From: JAFTYO01 sp045644765
GTDB lineage: Bacteria; Pseudomonadota; Alphaproteobacteria; RF32; CAG-239
Reading direction: 5' to 3'
NCBI GenBank assembly: GCA_045644765.1
Contig: JAZRHM010000038.1
Coordinates: forward strand, 124,001 to 188,000
DNA length: 64,000 nt
The position numbers and the translations under genes are program-made. The notes under the pieces are model-generated. The model was given only the letters and a program-made list of their open reading frames with translations. It made no database searches and was not told the DNA's origin. Below are positions 35,067 through 43,124 of the stretch, in pieces; within the stretch, counting starts at the first letter, position 1; each line of letters starts with the position of its first letter.

Positions 35067-35138
35067 ATGAACATTTGGCATATTTTGGCTTTATTGATTG
35101 TTTTTCTTGTTAGTTTTGCATTAATGTTTTTTAATTAA
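35067..35138 (+). CDS. Tiny hydrophobic membrane peptide 2 (23 aa)
   Basis: MNIWHILALLIVFLVSFALM plus FFN; a single membrane helix. Its ATG follows the stop codon of peptide 1 by one base, so it is probably expressed by termination-reinitiation. The strong tRNA promoter begins 14 bases after its stop. Confidence 0.45.
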   Translation: MNIWHILALLIVFLVSFALMFFN

Positions 35139-35152
35139 TGGCAAAAAAGTTC

Positions 35153-35181
35153 TTGACAAGCTTTAAATTAGAGCGTATATA
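35153..35181 (+). promoter_or_regulatory. Promoter of the initiator tRNA
   Basis: Perfect TTGACA, 17-base spacer, TATATA, about 20 bases before the mature tRNA 5' end. Confidence 0.75.
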
Positions 35182-35200
35182 AAGCCCAACATCTTGTTAT

Positions 35201-35277
<77 letters not shown>

Positions 35278-35282
35278 TTAAA

Positions 35283-35305
35283 ACACCCTTTAAGGGTGTT
35301 TTTTG
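35283..35305 (+). terminator. Terminator of the initiator tRNA
   Basis: ACACCCTT/AAGGGTGT stem followed by TTTTTTG. Confidence 0.85.
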
Positions 35306-35336
35306 TTAATATTTAATATACACAGGCATTAAAATC

Positions 35337-35924
35337 ATGGATTTTATATTTATAACAGGGCCAAGTGCCGTCGGTAAAACAACATTAGCAAAAAAATTAT
35401 ATAAACACTACAATGGAGTATATATTGAGCAAAATATGGTTCCTGAATTTATTATTCCCAATGATGTAGAAGATATAGGGATATATGAGGAGCAACTATG
35501 TTGGGAAAATACCTTGACTCAAACAAGATTCTTTTATGATAAAGGGTTAAAAAATATTGTTGTTTTAGATTTTGATGATATTAGAGCAAGAGAACTTCCA
35601 AAAATTTTTCACGGATATAATTTTATAATCATTAAACTTATATCAACTGACCCCAATCAGATTAAAAAACAAATGGAAAAAAGAAAACAGAATGAAGGCG
35701 GTTTATACCAACCGAAATATGTTGAAAGGGCAAATTCTGTGATTAAGAACAGAAAATTGCTACCAAATGAGGTGCAGATTGATATTGCAGGAAAAACCGA
35801 AAATGCAATATTTACAGAAGCAATAAAATTGATTGATAATTTTAATCCTGATAAAGATTATATTTATGAGACCGATGATGAACATAATTATTTATCATGG
35901 GTTAAAAGCCGAAATCTTTTTTAA
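35337..35924 (+). CDS. P-loop nucleotide kinase-like ATPase
   Basis: A Walker A motif (FITGPSAVGKTTLAKKLYKHY) opens a 195-residue single-domain protein; a Walker B-like VVLDFDD follows at about residue 80 and a lid-like KRKQNEGGLYQPKYVERA stretch at about 120, as in small-molecule kinases of the adenylate kinase/zeta-toxin fold. Substrate unknown. It lies between the initiator tRNA terminator and a second terminator, as a single-gene unit. Confidence 0.72.
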   Translation: MDFIFITGPSAVGKTTLAKKLYKHYNGVYIEQNMVPEFIIPNDVEDIGIYEEQLCWENTLTQTRFFYDKGLKNIVVLDFDDIRARELPKIFHGYNFIIIKLISTDPNQIKKQMEKRKQNEGGLYQPKYVERANSVIKNRKLLPNEVQIDIAGKTENAIFTEAIKLIDNFNPDKDYIYETDDEHNYLSWVKSRNLF

Positions 35925-35944
35925 ATTACATCTGATATAAACAT

Positions 35945-35970
35945 AAAAAACACCCTTAGCGGGTGTTTTT
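35945..35970. terminator. Bidirectional terminator
   Basis: CACCC/GGGTG stem with TTAGC loop flanked by A and T runs; separates the kinase gene from the convergent membrane-protein pair. Confidence 0.8.
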
Positions 35971-35975
35971 TATGA

Positions 35976-37040
35976 TCATTTATACGGAATTGATAAAAGT
36001 TCTGTAATTCCTAAATCATCTCTATACAAAAACACTGTTCCTAATATTAAGGCTAAAATCAAAAAAGCGACAACCGAGCTTGAAAATTTAGAAACTTTCG
36101 GCAAATCAAATTTAATATTTGTTTCGTTAGCATAATTTAAGTAAATACGGCATGCGGATAATATATAAATAGGTCTGAAACACACTTGAATAAAAAACAA
36201 TGCAAATATCATCGGTACACCGGCAAAAAAGTACAATGTATACATATCATTTTCTGATGACATATAAGGTTTAATATATGGTATCAGAAAGATACATCCT
36301 ACATATGCGCCGATACCAAACAACCAACAAAGAGTTGAATAAGCGATTCGTAACTGACATATAGTTTTAAAGTGAGTTTTCAAAATCCCTAAAGAATCTT
36401 TGCAACCATTTATAACTCCTCGTCCTACAATTAATGCCGGCAAAAAACCGAGAGAGGCAATTTTCCACGCTTGATACATTGCTTCTGCCATCAATTTGTC
36501 CGATGTTGATCTGTTATCATTTTTTCTGGGAAGGCGATCTAAAATTCTGCAAACTGTCCACCAACCGTCAAGCCAACTAAAAATCCAAATAGGCCATGCT
36601 CTTGCTAAAACAATGCGTAAACATTTTGCAATTGTCGATTCTTCACCGTTTTCATGCAAGAAATGAGCAGCACCCATACAAGCAGATAATAAACCCAAAG
36701 GGTATGTGGTAAGTCCGACACATACAAACGACCATAAAAGCAAAACTATATCTGCAACAGAACCATTTTTCGAGTGTTTGGCACTTTCCCAAACTTCTTC
36801 TGGTATCCAATCTAACACTTGCACCCATAAATAATATCCCAAAGCTATACAAACAAGTTGTAAAAAAGCAAAGACAATGATTTCTTTCTCCTTAAATATG
36901 AGCTTAGACGAATAAAATACGCATCGCCCAAAATATGATACAGATTCTTTTTTTGAAGGTTTTTCTTCTTCATCATATTTGTCATAAGCATCTTGTTTTA
37001 ACTCAAACAATTTTTCACGTATATATTTAGTACTAAGCAT
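35976..37040 (-). CDS. Polytopic membrane protein, paralogue A, unknown function
   Basis: 354 residues, ATG at 37040 behind AAAGGG. A charged N-terminal segment (KYDEEEKPSKKESVSYFGRC) is followed by about six membrane helices, with a loop in the middle that contains MAEAMYQAWKIASLGFLPALIVGRGV and a C-terminal part with PIYILSACRIYLNYANE. The family is not recognised. It is 12 bases downstream of a clear paralogue and presumably expressed with it. Confidence 0.65.
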   Translation of the reverse strand: MLSTKYIREKLFELKQDAYDKYDEEEKPSKKESVSYFGRCVFYSSKLIFKEKEIIVFAFLQLVCIALGYYLWVQVLDWIPEEVWESAKHSKNGSVADIVLLLWSFVCVGLTTYPLGLLSACMGAAHFLHENGEESTIAKCLRIVLARAWPIWIFSWLDGWWTVCRILDRLPRKNDNRSTSDKLMAEAMYQAWKIASLGFLPALIVGRGVINGCKDSLGILKTHFKTICQLRIAYSTLCWLFGIGAYVGCIFLIPYIKPYMSSENDMYTLYFFAGVPMIFALFFIQVCFRPIYILSACRIYLNYANETNIKFDLPKVSKFSSSVVAFLILALILGTVFLYRDDLGITELLSIPYK

Positions 37041-37052
37041 ATTTAGATCCCT

Positions 37053-38078
37053 TTACAGTTTCAAAAAAACAACACCGATAATTAAGAATAATATTAAAAT
37101 CTCGAAAAAGCTAGAAACTTTCGGCAAATCTATTTTAATATTTTTTTCATTAGCATAATTTAAATAAATGCGGCATGCGGATAATATATAAATAGGTTTT
37201 AAAAACACCTGAATAAAAAACGAAGCAAACATCAGCGGGAAAAAAAACTGAAACAAAGCTCTTTCAGAATATATCAGCGGAAAGATGTAAGACACAAATA
37301 ACGGCACAAAAATGTAAGAACTTATATATATCCACCAACAAAGGGTTGAATAAGCCATTTCTATCTTACTGACCGCATTAAAATGTGTTTTCAACATTTC
37401 TGACGAATCTTTACAACTGTTTTTTATGCTTCGCCCGACAATCAATGCCGGGAAAACCCCTATTGAAGCCACTTTCCACGCTTGATATACAGCCTCTCTC
37501 ATCCATCTGTCAGCTGCGTAACTTGAATTTTTTCTTTCAGACACATTCCTGAGCATTTTTAAAGGTATATGATTTTTTATCCTGCCAATTTTCCAACAAC
37601 TGTTAATGCAACAAAACAAAAAAATATACCAACTTCTTATCAAGACAATATATAAACATCTTACTATTGTCGATTCTTTATATTTTTTATGCAAAAAATA
37701 TGCGGCCCCCATAAAAGAAGATAATATCCCTAAACAAATTGTTATTATAATAAAGCAAATAGGGACATATATTATTAACAAATAACCTGCCCACTGATAT
37801 CCAGCCGTTCTGAAAGCTTCATTAGATGGTCCTACATCATGTATCCAATCTATAAGTGCTACAAAAGAATAATATCCCAAACAAACACAAATAAAATGTA
37901 AAGCAGCAAATGTAATAATTTCTTTTTCTTTAAATATGAGTTTATACAAATAAAAAAAACATCTGGAAAAATATGACAAAGATTCGCTTACTGATGGTAT
38001 CTCTGCATCATCATATTTATCGTATACTTCCAACCTTAATTTATCAAAATTTTCAAGTACATGTTTTAAGCCAAACAT
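37053..38078 (-). CDS. Polytopic membrane protein, paralogue B, unknown function
   Basis: ATG at 38078 with AAGGAGAG upstream. The 341-residue protein aligns over its length with the downstream gene product: shared segments include KLIFKEKEII, AVYQAWKVASIGVFPALIVG, MAYSTLCWW, KPIYILSACRIYLNYANE and DLPKVSSF. The differences are spread through the loops and the C-terminal helix. The pair looks like an old tandem duplication. The conserved KEKEI segment before the first helix and the ALIVGR motif are the best handles for a search. Confidence 0.65.
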   Translation of the reverse strand: MFGLKHVLENFDKLRLEVYDKYDDAEIPSVSESLSYFSRCFFYLYKLIFKEKEIITFAALHFICVCLGYYSFVALIDWIHDVGPSNEAFRTAGYQWAGYLLIIYVPICFIIITICLGILSSFMGAAYFLHKKYKESTIVRCLYIVLIRSWYIFLFCCINSCWKIGRIKNHIPLKMLRNVSERKNSSYAADRWMREAVYQAWKVASIGVFPALIVGRSIKNSCKDSSEMLKTHFNAVSKIEMAYSTLCWWIYISSYIFVPLFVSYIFPLIYSERALFQFFFPLMFASFFIQVFLKPIYILSACRIYLNYANEKNIKIDLPKVSSFFEILILFLIIGVVFLKL

Positions 38079-38252
38079 AAATCTCTCCTTTTTTAAAGGA
38101 TAACACAAAGCTTAATATATTTTCAAGCAATTTATTTACCTCGCTAGCCTATCGTTTAGCTTAAAAAAAACATATCATGAACATATCTTAGTTGGTGCAG
38201 TTTGATTGCAAAACGACTAATTACACAACAACAATCATGAAAGAGAGGAAAT

Positions 38253-38432
38253 ATGTTTAACAAAAAAAATCAATCTACTCAATCTAACACTAATGAAAAC
38301 GCTACCAGTAGCGCTTATCCGAAAGATTCTGCAAAATCTCATCCGTCTAAAGGTTGTGGTTGCGGTTGCAAAACAGCAGCTCCAATGGATGAGGAAGTAA
38401 TTGAAATTGAAGAAGACCAATTTGATTATTAA
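38253..38432 (+). CDS. 59-residue protein with a CGCGC motif, upstream of Hsp20
   Basis: A GAGAGGA site precedes the ATG. The product is Ser/Asn/Thr-rich and probably disordered, then carries HPSKGCGCGCKTAAP (about residues 30-44) and an acidic tail ending DQFDY. Three Cys alternating with Gly in five residues suggests metal (zinc or copper) binding or redox chemistry. It is 24 bases before the hsp20 start, so the two are likely cotranscribed and stress-linked. No family recognised. Confidence 0.6.
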   Translation: MFNKKNQSTQSNTNENATSSAYPKDSAKSHPSKGCGCGCKTAAPMDEEVIEIEEDQFDY

Positions 38433-38456
38433 TCTGTGTTTGAAAGGAGTAATATT

Positions 38457-38930
38457 ATGAAAGACATTGTTTCATCTGCAAACAAAAAAAACGAGGCAAC
38501 TGCGAATGCGCAACACAGCCACGACTTTCGTAATTTTTGGAACTATTTTTTTGACTTTGGCAACACCGGTATGGAAAATTTAGAACCTAAAATTGATGTT
38601 GTCGACAATAAAGATTCTGTTACCATTGTAGCAGAAATCCCCGGAATTAAAGAAGATGATATTGATATAAAAATATCTGAAGACGGATATCTTACAATTT
38701 CCGGTGAAAAACAAAATGTCAGCGAAAAAACTTCAAAAAATAATTATTTTAAAGAAATTTCGTACGGGATGTTCAAACGTACCATCCCGCTTCCTTGGGA
38801 TTTAGACTATAACACCGCTCAGGCAGATTATGAAAATGGTGTTCTAAGCTTGCAAATAGCTAAATCTCAAGACGAAAAACATAAATTTAAGAAAATAAGC
38901 ATCAATAAAAAAAATATCGAAACAAATTAG
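38457..38930 (+). CDS. Hsp20/alpha-crystallin small heat-shock protein
   Basis: ATG at 38457 with GAAAGGAG. The 157 residues contain the alpha-crystallin domain from EPKIDVVDNKDSVTIVAEIP to the conserved NGVLSLQIAK segment, with GDGYLTISGEKQ-type strands (SEDGYLTISGEKQN). It holds unfolded proteins for refolding. No clear sigma32 promoter or ROSE-type thermometer could be identified upstream. A strong terminator follows. Confidence 0.93.
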   Translation: MKDIVSSANKKNEATANAQHSHDFRNFWNYFFDFGNTGMENLEPKIDVVDNKDSVTIVAEIPGIKEDDIDIKISEDGYLTISGEKQNVSEKTSKNNYFKEISYGMFKRTIPLPWDLDYNTAQADYENGVLSLQIAKSQDEKHKFKKISINKKNIETN

Positions 38931-38944
38931 GCTTATTTTTTATA

Positions 38945-38971
38945 AAAGCTCCTTAAACAAGGAGCTTTTTC
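38945..38971 (+). terminator. Terminator of hsp20
   Basis: AAAGCTCCTT/AAGGAGCTTT with AAAC loop, then T run. Confidence 0.85.
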
Positions 38972-38976
38972 TTACA

Positions 38977-39005
38977 TTGACAAACATTTAAAATTGTCGT
39001 ATAAT
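38977..39005 (+). promoter_or_regulatory. Consensus promoter of the 575-residue membrane protein gene
   Basis: TTGACA, 17 bases, TATAAT: full consensus. The predicted leader is about 28 bases and has no Shine-Dalgarno sequence. Confidence 0.75.
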
Positions 39006-39039
39006 GTGAGCTCAAACATTAATTAAATTATATAATATT

Positions 39040-40767
39040 ATGGCTTATTTTTTTGTATCTCTCATTCTTGGAATGATATTCTCAGGAATGGTTTGGTGCT
39101 CTGAAGAGCGCAATACAGTTTTTACTGTAGTAACAGGTGTAGTATGGTTTCTTTTCATGGGAATCGTTAACTTTTTGTGTCTTCCTACTCTCGGTTGGGG
39201 TTACAATGGTATTCTGACTGAATTGTTCTTAACTCTTACAGTTGGAGCAATTGCTGCTTACATATATCGAGATGAGTGGTGTAATGCTTGTTGGATACCA
39301 CTAGCTTTTTTGGTTGTATGGATTGTCTTAGGCATTACATCATCAGAAATGTGTAATAGCTACCGATATCAGAAGATGCTTGAGGTTGAAGAGGTAACAT
39401 TTGACAACTTCGCCGAAGATGTTAATGTAATACCGGTCGACAAGATGATTGTTGCCGATTATGACCTCGCCCAAAAAGTTGCTGAAGACAAACTCGAAGA
39501 AGATCCTGGTTTAGGTTCTCGCTGTGATGTCGGACGTATGACCTTACAAAATTTGACTGGATCATTTACCATAAACAATGGCGTTAAGCTAGAGTTTGAC
39601 AATGATTTGGTTTGGGTTGCTCCTCTTGAGCACTCAGGTTTTTGGAGATGGGTAAAAAATGATGTAACTCCCGGTTATGTCATTGTATACGCTAATGATC
39701 CGACTAAACGCTATTTGGTAACCGAAGTAAACGGTCAAAATCTTAAGATGAAATATCTTGAGAGCGCATGCTTTGGTGATGACATTGAACGCCATATCCG
39801 CACAAACGGATATTTATCAACAGGTATCACAGAACACAATTTTGAGATTGATCCTAATGGTCGTCCTTATTGGGTTTTATGCAACTATGAACCTACAATC
39901 GGTTTTTCCGGAGGTGTAGATTCAAAAGGCGTGATAACCGTTGATATCCAAAATGGCGTAGTTGAGCAGTATGATATGGCATCTGCCCCTCAATGGATTG
40001 ATCACATCCAACCGGAATATTTTATAGAATCTCAAATCAGATATTGGGGTGAATATAAAAAAGGTTGGTGGAACTCATTGCTTGCCATGGATGGCGTACA
40101 GAAACCTACTCCCGGTATGGTACTTGTATATTCAGAAGGCCAATCCTACTGGTATACCGGCATTTCAGCTTCAAAACTTGATGCATCAGGCAACACTGCC
40201 ACATCAGGTTTTATGCTAGTAAACGCACGTACCAAAGAGGCTAAGTACTACAAAGTTGCCGGTGTAAATGAAATTGAAGCAAAGCGGATTGCAGAGGATC
40301 AAAACTTTGCAAAAGCTGCCGGATATTACGCTACCCCTCCTGTCTTATATAATGTAAAAGGTACTCCTACTTACTTTATGACACTCAAAGGTTCAAGCGG
40401 AAATGTCACAGGATATGCTTTCGTTGCAGTTACAAATCGTGAAGCTGTCGGCGTCGGAATTTCTAAGAAAGAAGCTGAGACCAGATATCTCCAATCTTTG
40501 CGAAGAAGCGGCAACGACAACATCGTAGATGGCACAGTTACTGTGGTTGAAGTAAAAACTTACACTGTAAGAAACATAACTCTAGAAGGAACAACTTATT
40601 ATGTTCTCTTCAATGAAGTTAAGGGTAAAGAGTTTACCGGTTCAACGGAATTTTTCCGAGAACTGAAATGGACTAAACCCGGCCACAAGGTTAATGTTTC
40701 CTATAGTGAAGGCACATCGGATGTCGTCTTAATTGATTCATTTGATAATTTGAATTTTACATTCTAA
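39040..40767 (+). CDS. Large membrane-anchored protein of unknown function, unusual for this genome
   Basis: 575 residues: four N-terminal membrane helices (about 2-18, 27-50, 58-75 and 85-102), then an extracytoplasmic region rich in aromatic residues. Two segments look internally similar in type (residues about 150-300 and 330-560), each with Tyr/Trp-rich beta motifs such as WIDHIQPEYFIESQIRYWGE and PVLYNVKGTPTYFMTLKGSS, the last reminiscent of a PepSY-like strand pattern. Codons such as CTC, CGC and TAC are more common than in neighbouring genes. It has a consensus promoter but no ribosome site, flanked by terminators on both sides. This suggests transfer. Function unknown. Confidence 0.7.
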   Translation: MAYFFVSLILGMIFSGMVWCSEERNTVFTVVTGVVWFLFMGIVNFLCLPTLGWGYNGILTELFLTLTVGAIAAYIYRDEWCNACWIPLAFLVVWIVLGITSSEMCNSYRYQKMLEVEEVTFDNFAEDVNVIPVDKMIVADYDLAQKVAEDKLEEDPGLGSRCDVGRMTLQNLTGSFTINNGVKLEFDNDLVWVAPLEHSGFWRWVKNDVTPGYVIVYANDPTKRYLVTEVNGQNLKMKYLESACFGDDIERHIRTNGYLSTGITEHNFEIDPNGRPYWVLCNYEPTIGFSGGVDSKGVITVDIQNGVVEQYDMASAPQWIDHIQPEYFIESQIRYWGEYKKGWWNSLLAMDGVQKPTPGMVLVYSEGQSYWYTGISASKLDASGNTATSGFMLVNARTKEAKYYKVAGVNEIEAKRIAEDQNFAKAAGYYATPPVLYNVKGTPTYFMTLKGSSGNVTGYAFVAVTNREAVGVGISKKEAETRYLQSLRRSGNDNIVDGTVTVVEVKTYTVRNITLEGTTYYVLFNEVKGKEFTGSTEFFRELKWTKPGHKVNVSYSEGTSDVVLIDSFDNLNFTF

Positions 40768-40816
40768 ATTCAAGGCAAAAATTTCAGTATTACGGCATAT
40801 GTGTAAAAGAAAACAA

Positions 40817-40849
40817 ATAAAAGAGGTTGTGCAAACAACCTCTTTTATT
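40817..40849 (+). terminator. Terminator of the 575-residue protein gene
   Basis: 13-bp stem (core AAAGAGGTTG/CAACCTCTTT) with TGCAAA loop. The gap to 41195 otherwise holds a promoter, a 39-codon ORF and a second terminator. Confidence 0.8.
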
Positions 40850-40951
40850 GTATGATATCCATTTTTTCAAAGTCGAATATAACAAATCATGAAAGTGTGT
40901 TTTTACAAAGAAAAATACCTCAATGCTTATTACATATGATAATATTTCTCC

Positions 40952-40980
40952 TTGACAAATATTGTCAAAAAACTTATATT
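40952..40980 (+). promoter_or_regulatory. Consensus promoter of the 39-codon ORF
   Basis: TTGACA, 17 bases, TATATT; ORF starts 43 bases downstream without a Shine-Dalgarno site, as in the gene at 39040. Confidence 0.65.
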
Positions 40981-41022
40981 TCAGACATCAAATAATTATT
41001 AATCTTAAAAAATTTTTATTTT

Positions 41023-41142
41023 ATGTACCCTGAATTATTTAATCTATTTGTCAAACAACAAGACAATCTACGTTTTCGTGCAACAACCACATCTGATGCA
41101 GTGTTGACTGACGTTTTGAAAAGCCCAAAAATCTACTTCTAA
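41023..41142 (+). CDS. 39-residue ORF with strong promoter and terminator
   Basis: ATG to TAA with the product MYPELFNLFVKQQDNLRFRA followed by TTTSDAVLTDVLKSPKIYF. It has no hydrophobic segment, is fully enclosed between a near-consensus promoter and a hairpin terminator, and its codons look coding, but similarity to known proteins is not recognised. It may instead be a short regulatory RNA, or the truncated start of a larger gene. Confidence 0.4.
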   Translation: MYPELFNLFVKQQDNLRFRATTTSDAVLTDVLKSPKIYF

Positions 41143-41160
41143 GTGCACCATTAAATTACG

Positions 41161-41199
41161 AACACCATTTTTCTTTTATAGAGAAATGGTGTTTTTTAT
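41161..41199. terminator. Bidirectional terminator
   Basis: AACACCATTT/AAATGGTGTT stem; T runs on both strands; ends the 39-codon ORF and the response regulator gene. Confidence 0.78.
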
Positions 41200-41819
41200 T
41201 TTTTTAAGAAATAACCACCTTCTTCTGTGATAATAAGTTGAGCATTTTTATCTTCATGTTCAACTTTTTGGCGTAAACGATATATATGAGTTTCAATTGT
41301 ATGAGTAGTAACGTCCGGATTATATCCCCACACTTCTTGCAAAAGTTCAGATTTAGTTACGATTCTATCTCTAATTTTATAAAGATATTGCAATATTGAT
41401 ACTTCTTTTTCCGTAAGTTTTACAATTTCTTTATTTCTTAAATTAAGAATCTCTTTTCTTGCCGGATTTAATTCATATTTGTTAAATGTCAATTTTCCGT
41501 TTTCTGAATTTACAGCTAAATTTATTGCTGAATTTAATTGATCAAGAAACCGACAAAGAGATAACGGCTTTTGAATATATGTTATTAGCTTTTTATCCTG
41601 TGGTTTTTCCATACCTTTTTTCAGTAAAACAAAAACCGGAGCATGAGGATACTTATTTGCATAACGAGAAACTTTTTCAAGATTTTCATCAACAATGATT
41701 ATATCAATAACATCGCCTTCTTCTGTAATAGGAACAAGTTCAGGGCAATTTTTCTTAATCTGAAACAGTATGTCTTGTTTAAATAAATCATTTTCTGAAA
41801 CAATAAATAAGTTTGGCAT
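41196..41819 (-). CDS. OmpR/PhoB-family response regulator with divergent receiver domain
   Basis: Residues 1-110 are a receiver domain (phospho-acceptor Asp in DIIIVDENL at about 48, Lys-Pro in IQKPLS); the acidic pair after the first strand is reduced to SEND. Residues 120-207 are a winged helix of the OmpR class (LTEKEVSILQYLYKIRDRIV, then TTHTIETHIYRLRQKVE). No histidine kinase is adjacent. It starts eight bases downstream of the porin gene, an operon arrangement that points to porin regulation. Confidence 0.85.
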   Translation of the reverse strand: MPNLFIVSENDLFKQDILFQIKKNCPELVPITEEGDVIDIIIVDENLEKVSRYANKYPHAPVFVLLKKGMEKPQDKKLITYIQKPLSLCRFLDQLNSAINLAVNSENGKLTFNKYELNPARKEILNLRNKEIVKLTEKEVSILQYLYKIRDRIVTKSELLQEVWGYNPDVTTHTIETHIYRLRQKVEHEDKNAQLIITEEGGYFLKK

Positions 41820-41827
41820 AAAATCTC

Positions 41828-42949
41828 CTAAAAATCAAACTGGACACCTGTATAAACCGCAAGTCCTTTATTACCTTTTATATTATCTTCAGCACTTTTG
41901 AAATGTGTATAGGCTGCACCTAAATATACAGAATATGCTTTATCAAATTTTAAGCTGTTATGCAAGTTAATTATACGATTAGAAGCTTTAGTGTTTTTTG
42001 AAAATGAATCAAAATATGACAAAGTAGATGTTAAAAAAGCAAACTCATATGAAACAGCAAAATTATATGCCGTAGAATCTCTAAAATCATCAAAATATGC
42101 TTTTTTATTTTTAGATAATGTAACCGTATTAATAGGTTTATCCGAACCTTTTGTTTCACTTTTTAGATAAGATGCTAAAAAGGTCCATCCTTTGCGATAA
42201 AAAGAAAAGCCTGTTGCATATTCAGAATGTGAATTTTCATAATCAGAAAAACTCATATAAAATTCTGCATCAAAAAAATCAAATTCCTGATGATTATAAA
42301 AAGATACCGAATATGAACCATTATTATAATATGGTGCAAATTTACTGATTAAGGAATCATTGGCATTATTATTCGGTGTATAAGAGATACCAATAGACGA
42401 TGCTTTATATTCAGGTGTGAAATATGCAATTTTTAGAGAGCTTCCGTCAGTGTTCGGATTGGTAGAAACAAGCGTCGAATAATATTTAGTTTTATTTGTT
42501 TGATACCAATTCGGATTATTTATAAAATCTACAATTTCATCATTATTCGGTTGCCAAACCGAAATATTCGATTTTATAACCGCATTCATAGCGGCGGCAT
42601 TTGGCATTTGTCCTACATAAAAATCTCCAAAATCCGAAAAAACACTAAAATATACTTCTTCTCCCCAATGTCCCTGATTTAAATTTTCAAGATTGTTTGA
42701 AAGTTTACTTTTTAATGTTCCGTATAAATTCAACTCAACATCATCTGTTTTATAACCGACTTCGCCTTCTATATCTGCATATAAAGGCATGTGATCTCTT
42801 TTTTGATTTTTCTTAAAATTATCAGCCGGAAAATTGTATCCGTATAAAGCTCGTATTTTAGAATTTACATCATATTCAAAGTTTCCGGCATAAGTCGGAT
42901 AAACAATGTTCATCAATAACAAACCACAAATAAAAGCAAGGCGTTTCAT
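41828..42949 (-). CDS. Outer-membrane porin-like beta-barrel protein
   Basis: A signal peptide (MKRLAFICGLLLMNIVYPTYA) precedes a 350-residue domain of alternating hydrophobic/polar strands with Tyr, Phe and Asn, such as LNLYGTLKSKL, VYFSVFSDFGDFYVGQMP and the C-terminal GLAVYTGVQFDF, whose terminal Phe is typical of barrel proteins. Length 373 fits a 16-strand Gram-negative porin. Substrate unknown. It is the first gene of a two-gene unit with the OmpR-like regulator. Confidence 0.8.
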   Translation of the reverse strand: MKRLAFICGLLLMNIVYPTYAGNFEYDVNSKIRALYGYNFPADNFKKNQKRDHMPLYADIEGEVGYKTDDVELNLYGTLKSKLSNNLENLNQGHWGEEVYFSVFSDFGDFYVGQMPNAAAMNAVIKSNISVWQPNNDEIVDFINNPNWYQTNKTKYYSTLVSTNPNTDGSSLKIAYFTPEYKASSIGISYTPNNNANDSLISKFAPYYNNGSYSVSFYNHQEFDFFDAEFYMSFSDYENSHSEYATGFSFYRKGWTFLASYLKSETKGSDKPINTVTLSKNKKAYFDDFRDSTAYNFAVSYEFAFLTSTLSYFDSFSKNTKASNRIINLHNSLKFDKAYSVYLGAAYTHFKSAEDNIKGNKGLAVYTGVQFDF

Positions 42950-43124
42950 TCAAAAATCCTCTAAAGTTCGCTTGAAGTTTAAATTTACGAAACTCAAAAG
43001 TCAATTATAAACTGTAAAACTATAAAAAATTGTTTTCAAAAAAATAAAAATAGTGCTTTTAAAATCAGAATTATTATATATAATGGCAACAAGATTATGA
43101 TATAAAATTTTAGAAAGGATAAAA

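Noticed and set aside
38235..38420. Minus-strand ORF opposite the CGCGC mini-protein gene
   Set aside because: No ribosome site; the plus-strand frame has one, fits the operon with hsp20 and encodes a sensible small protein.
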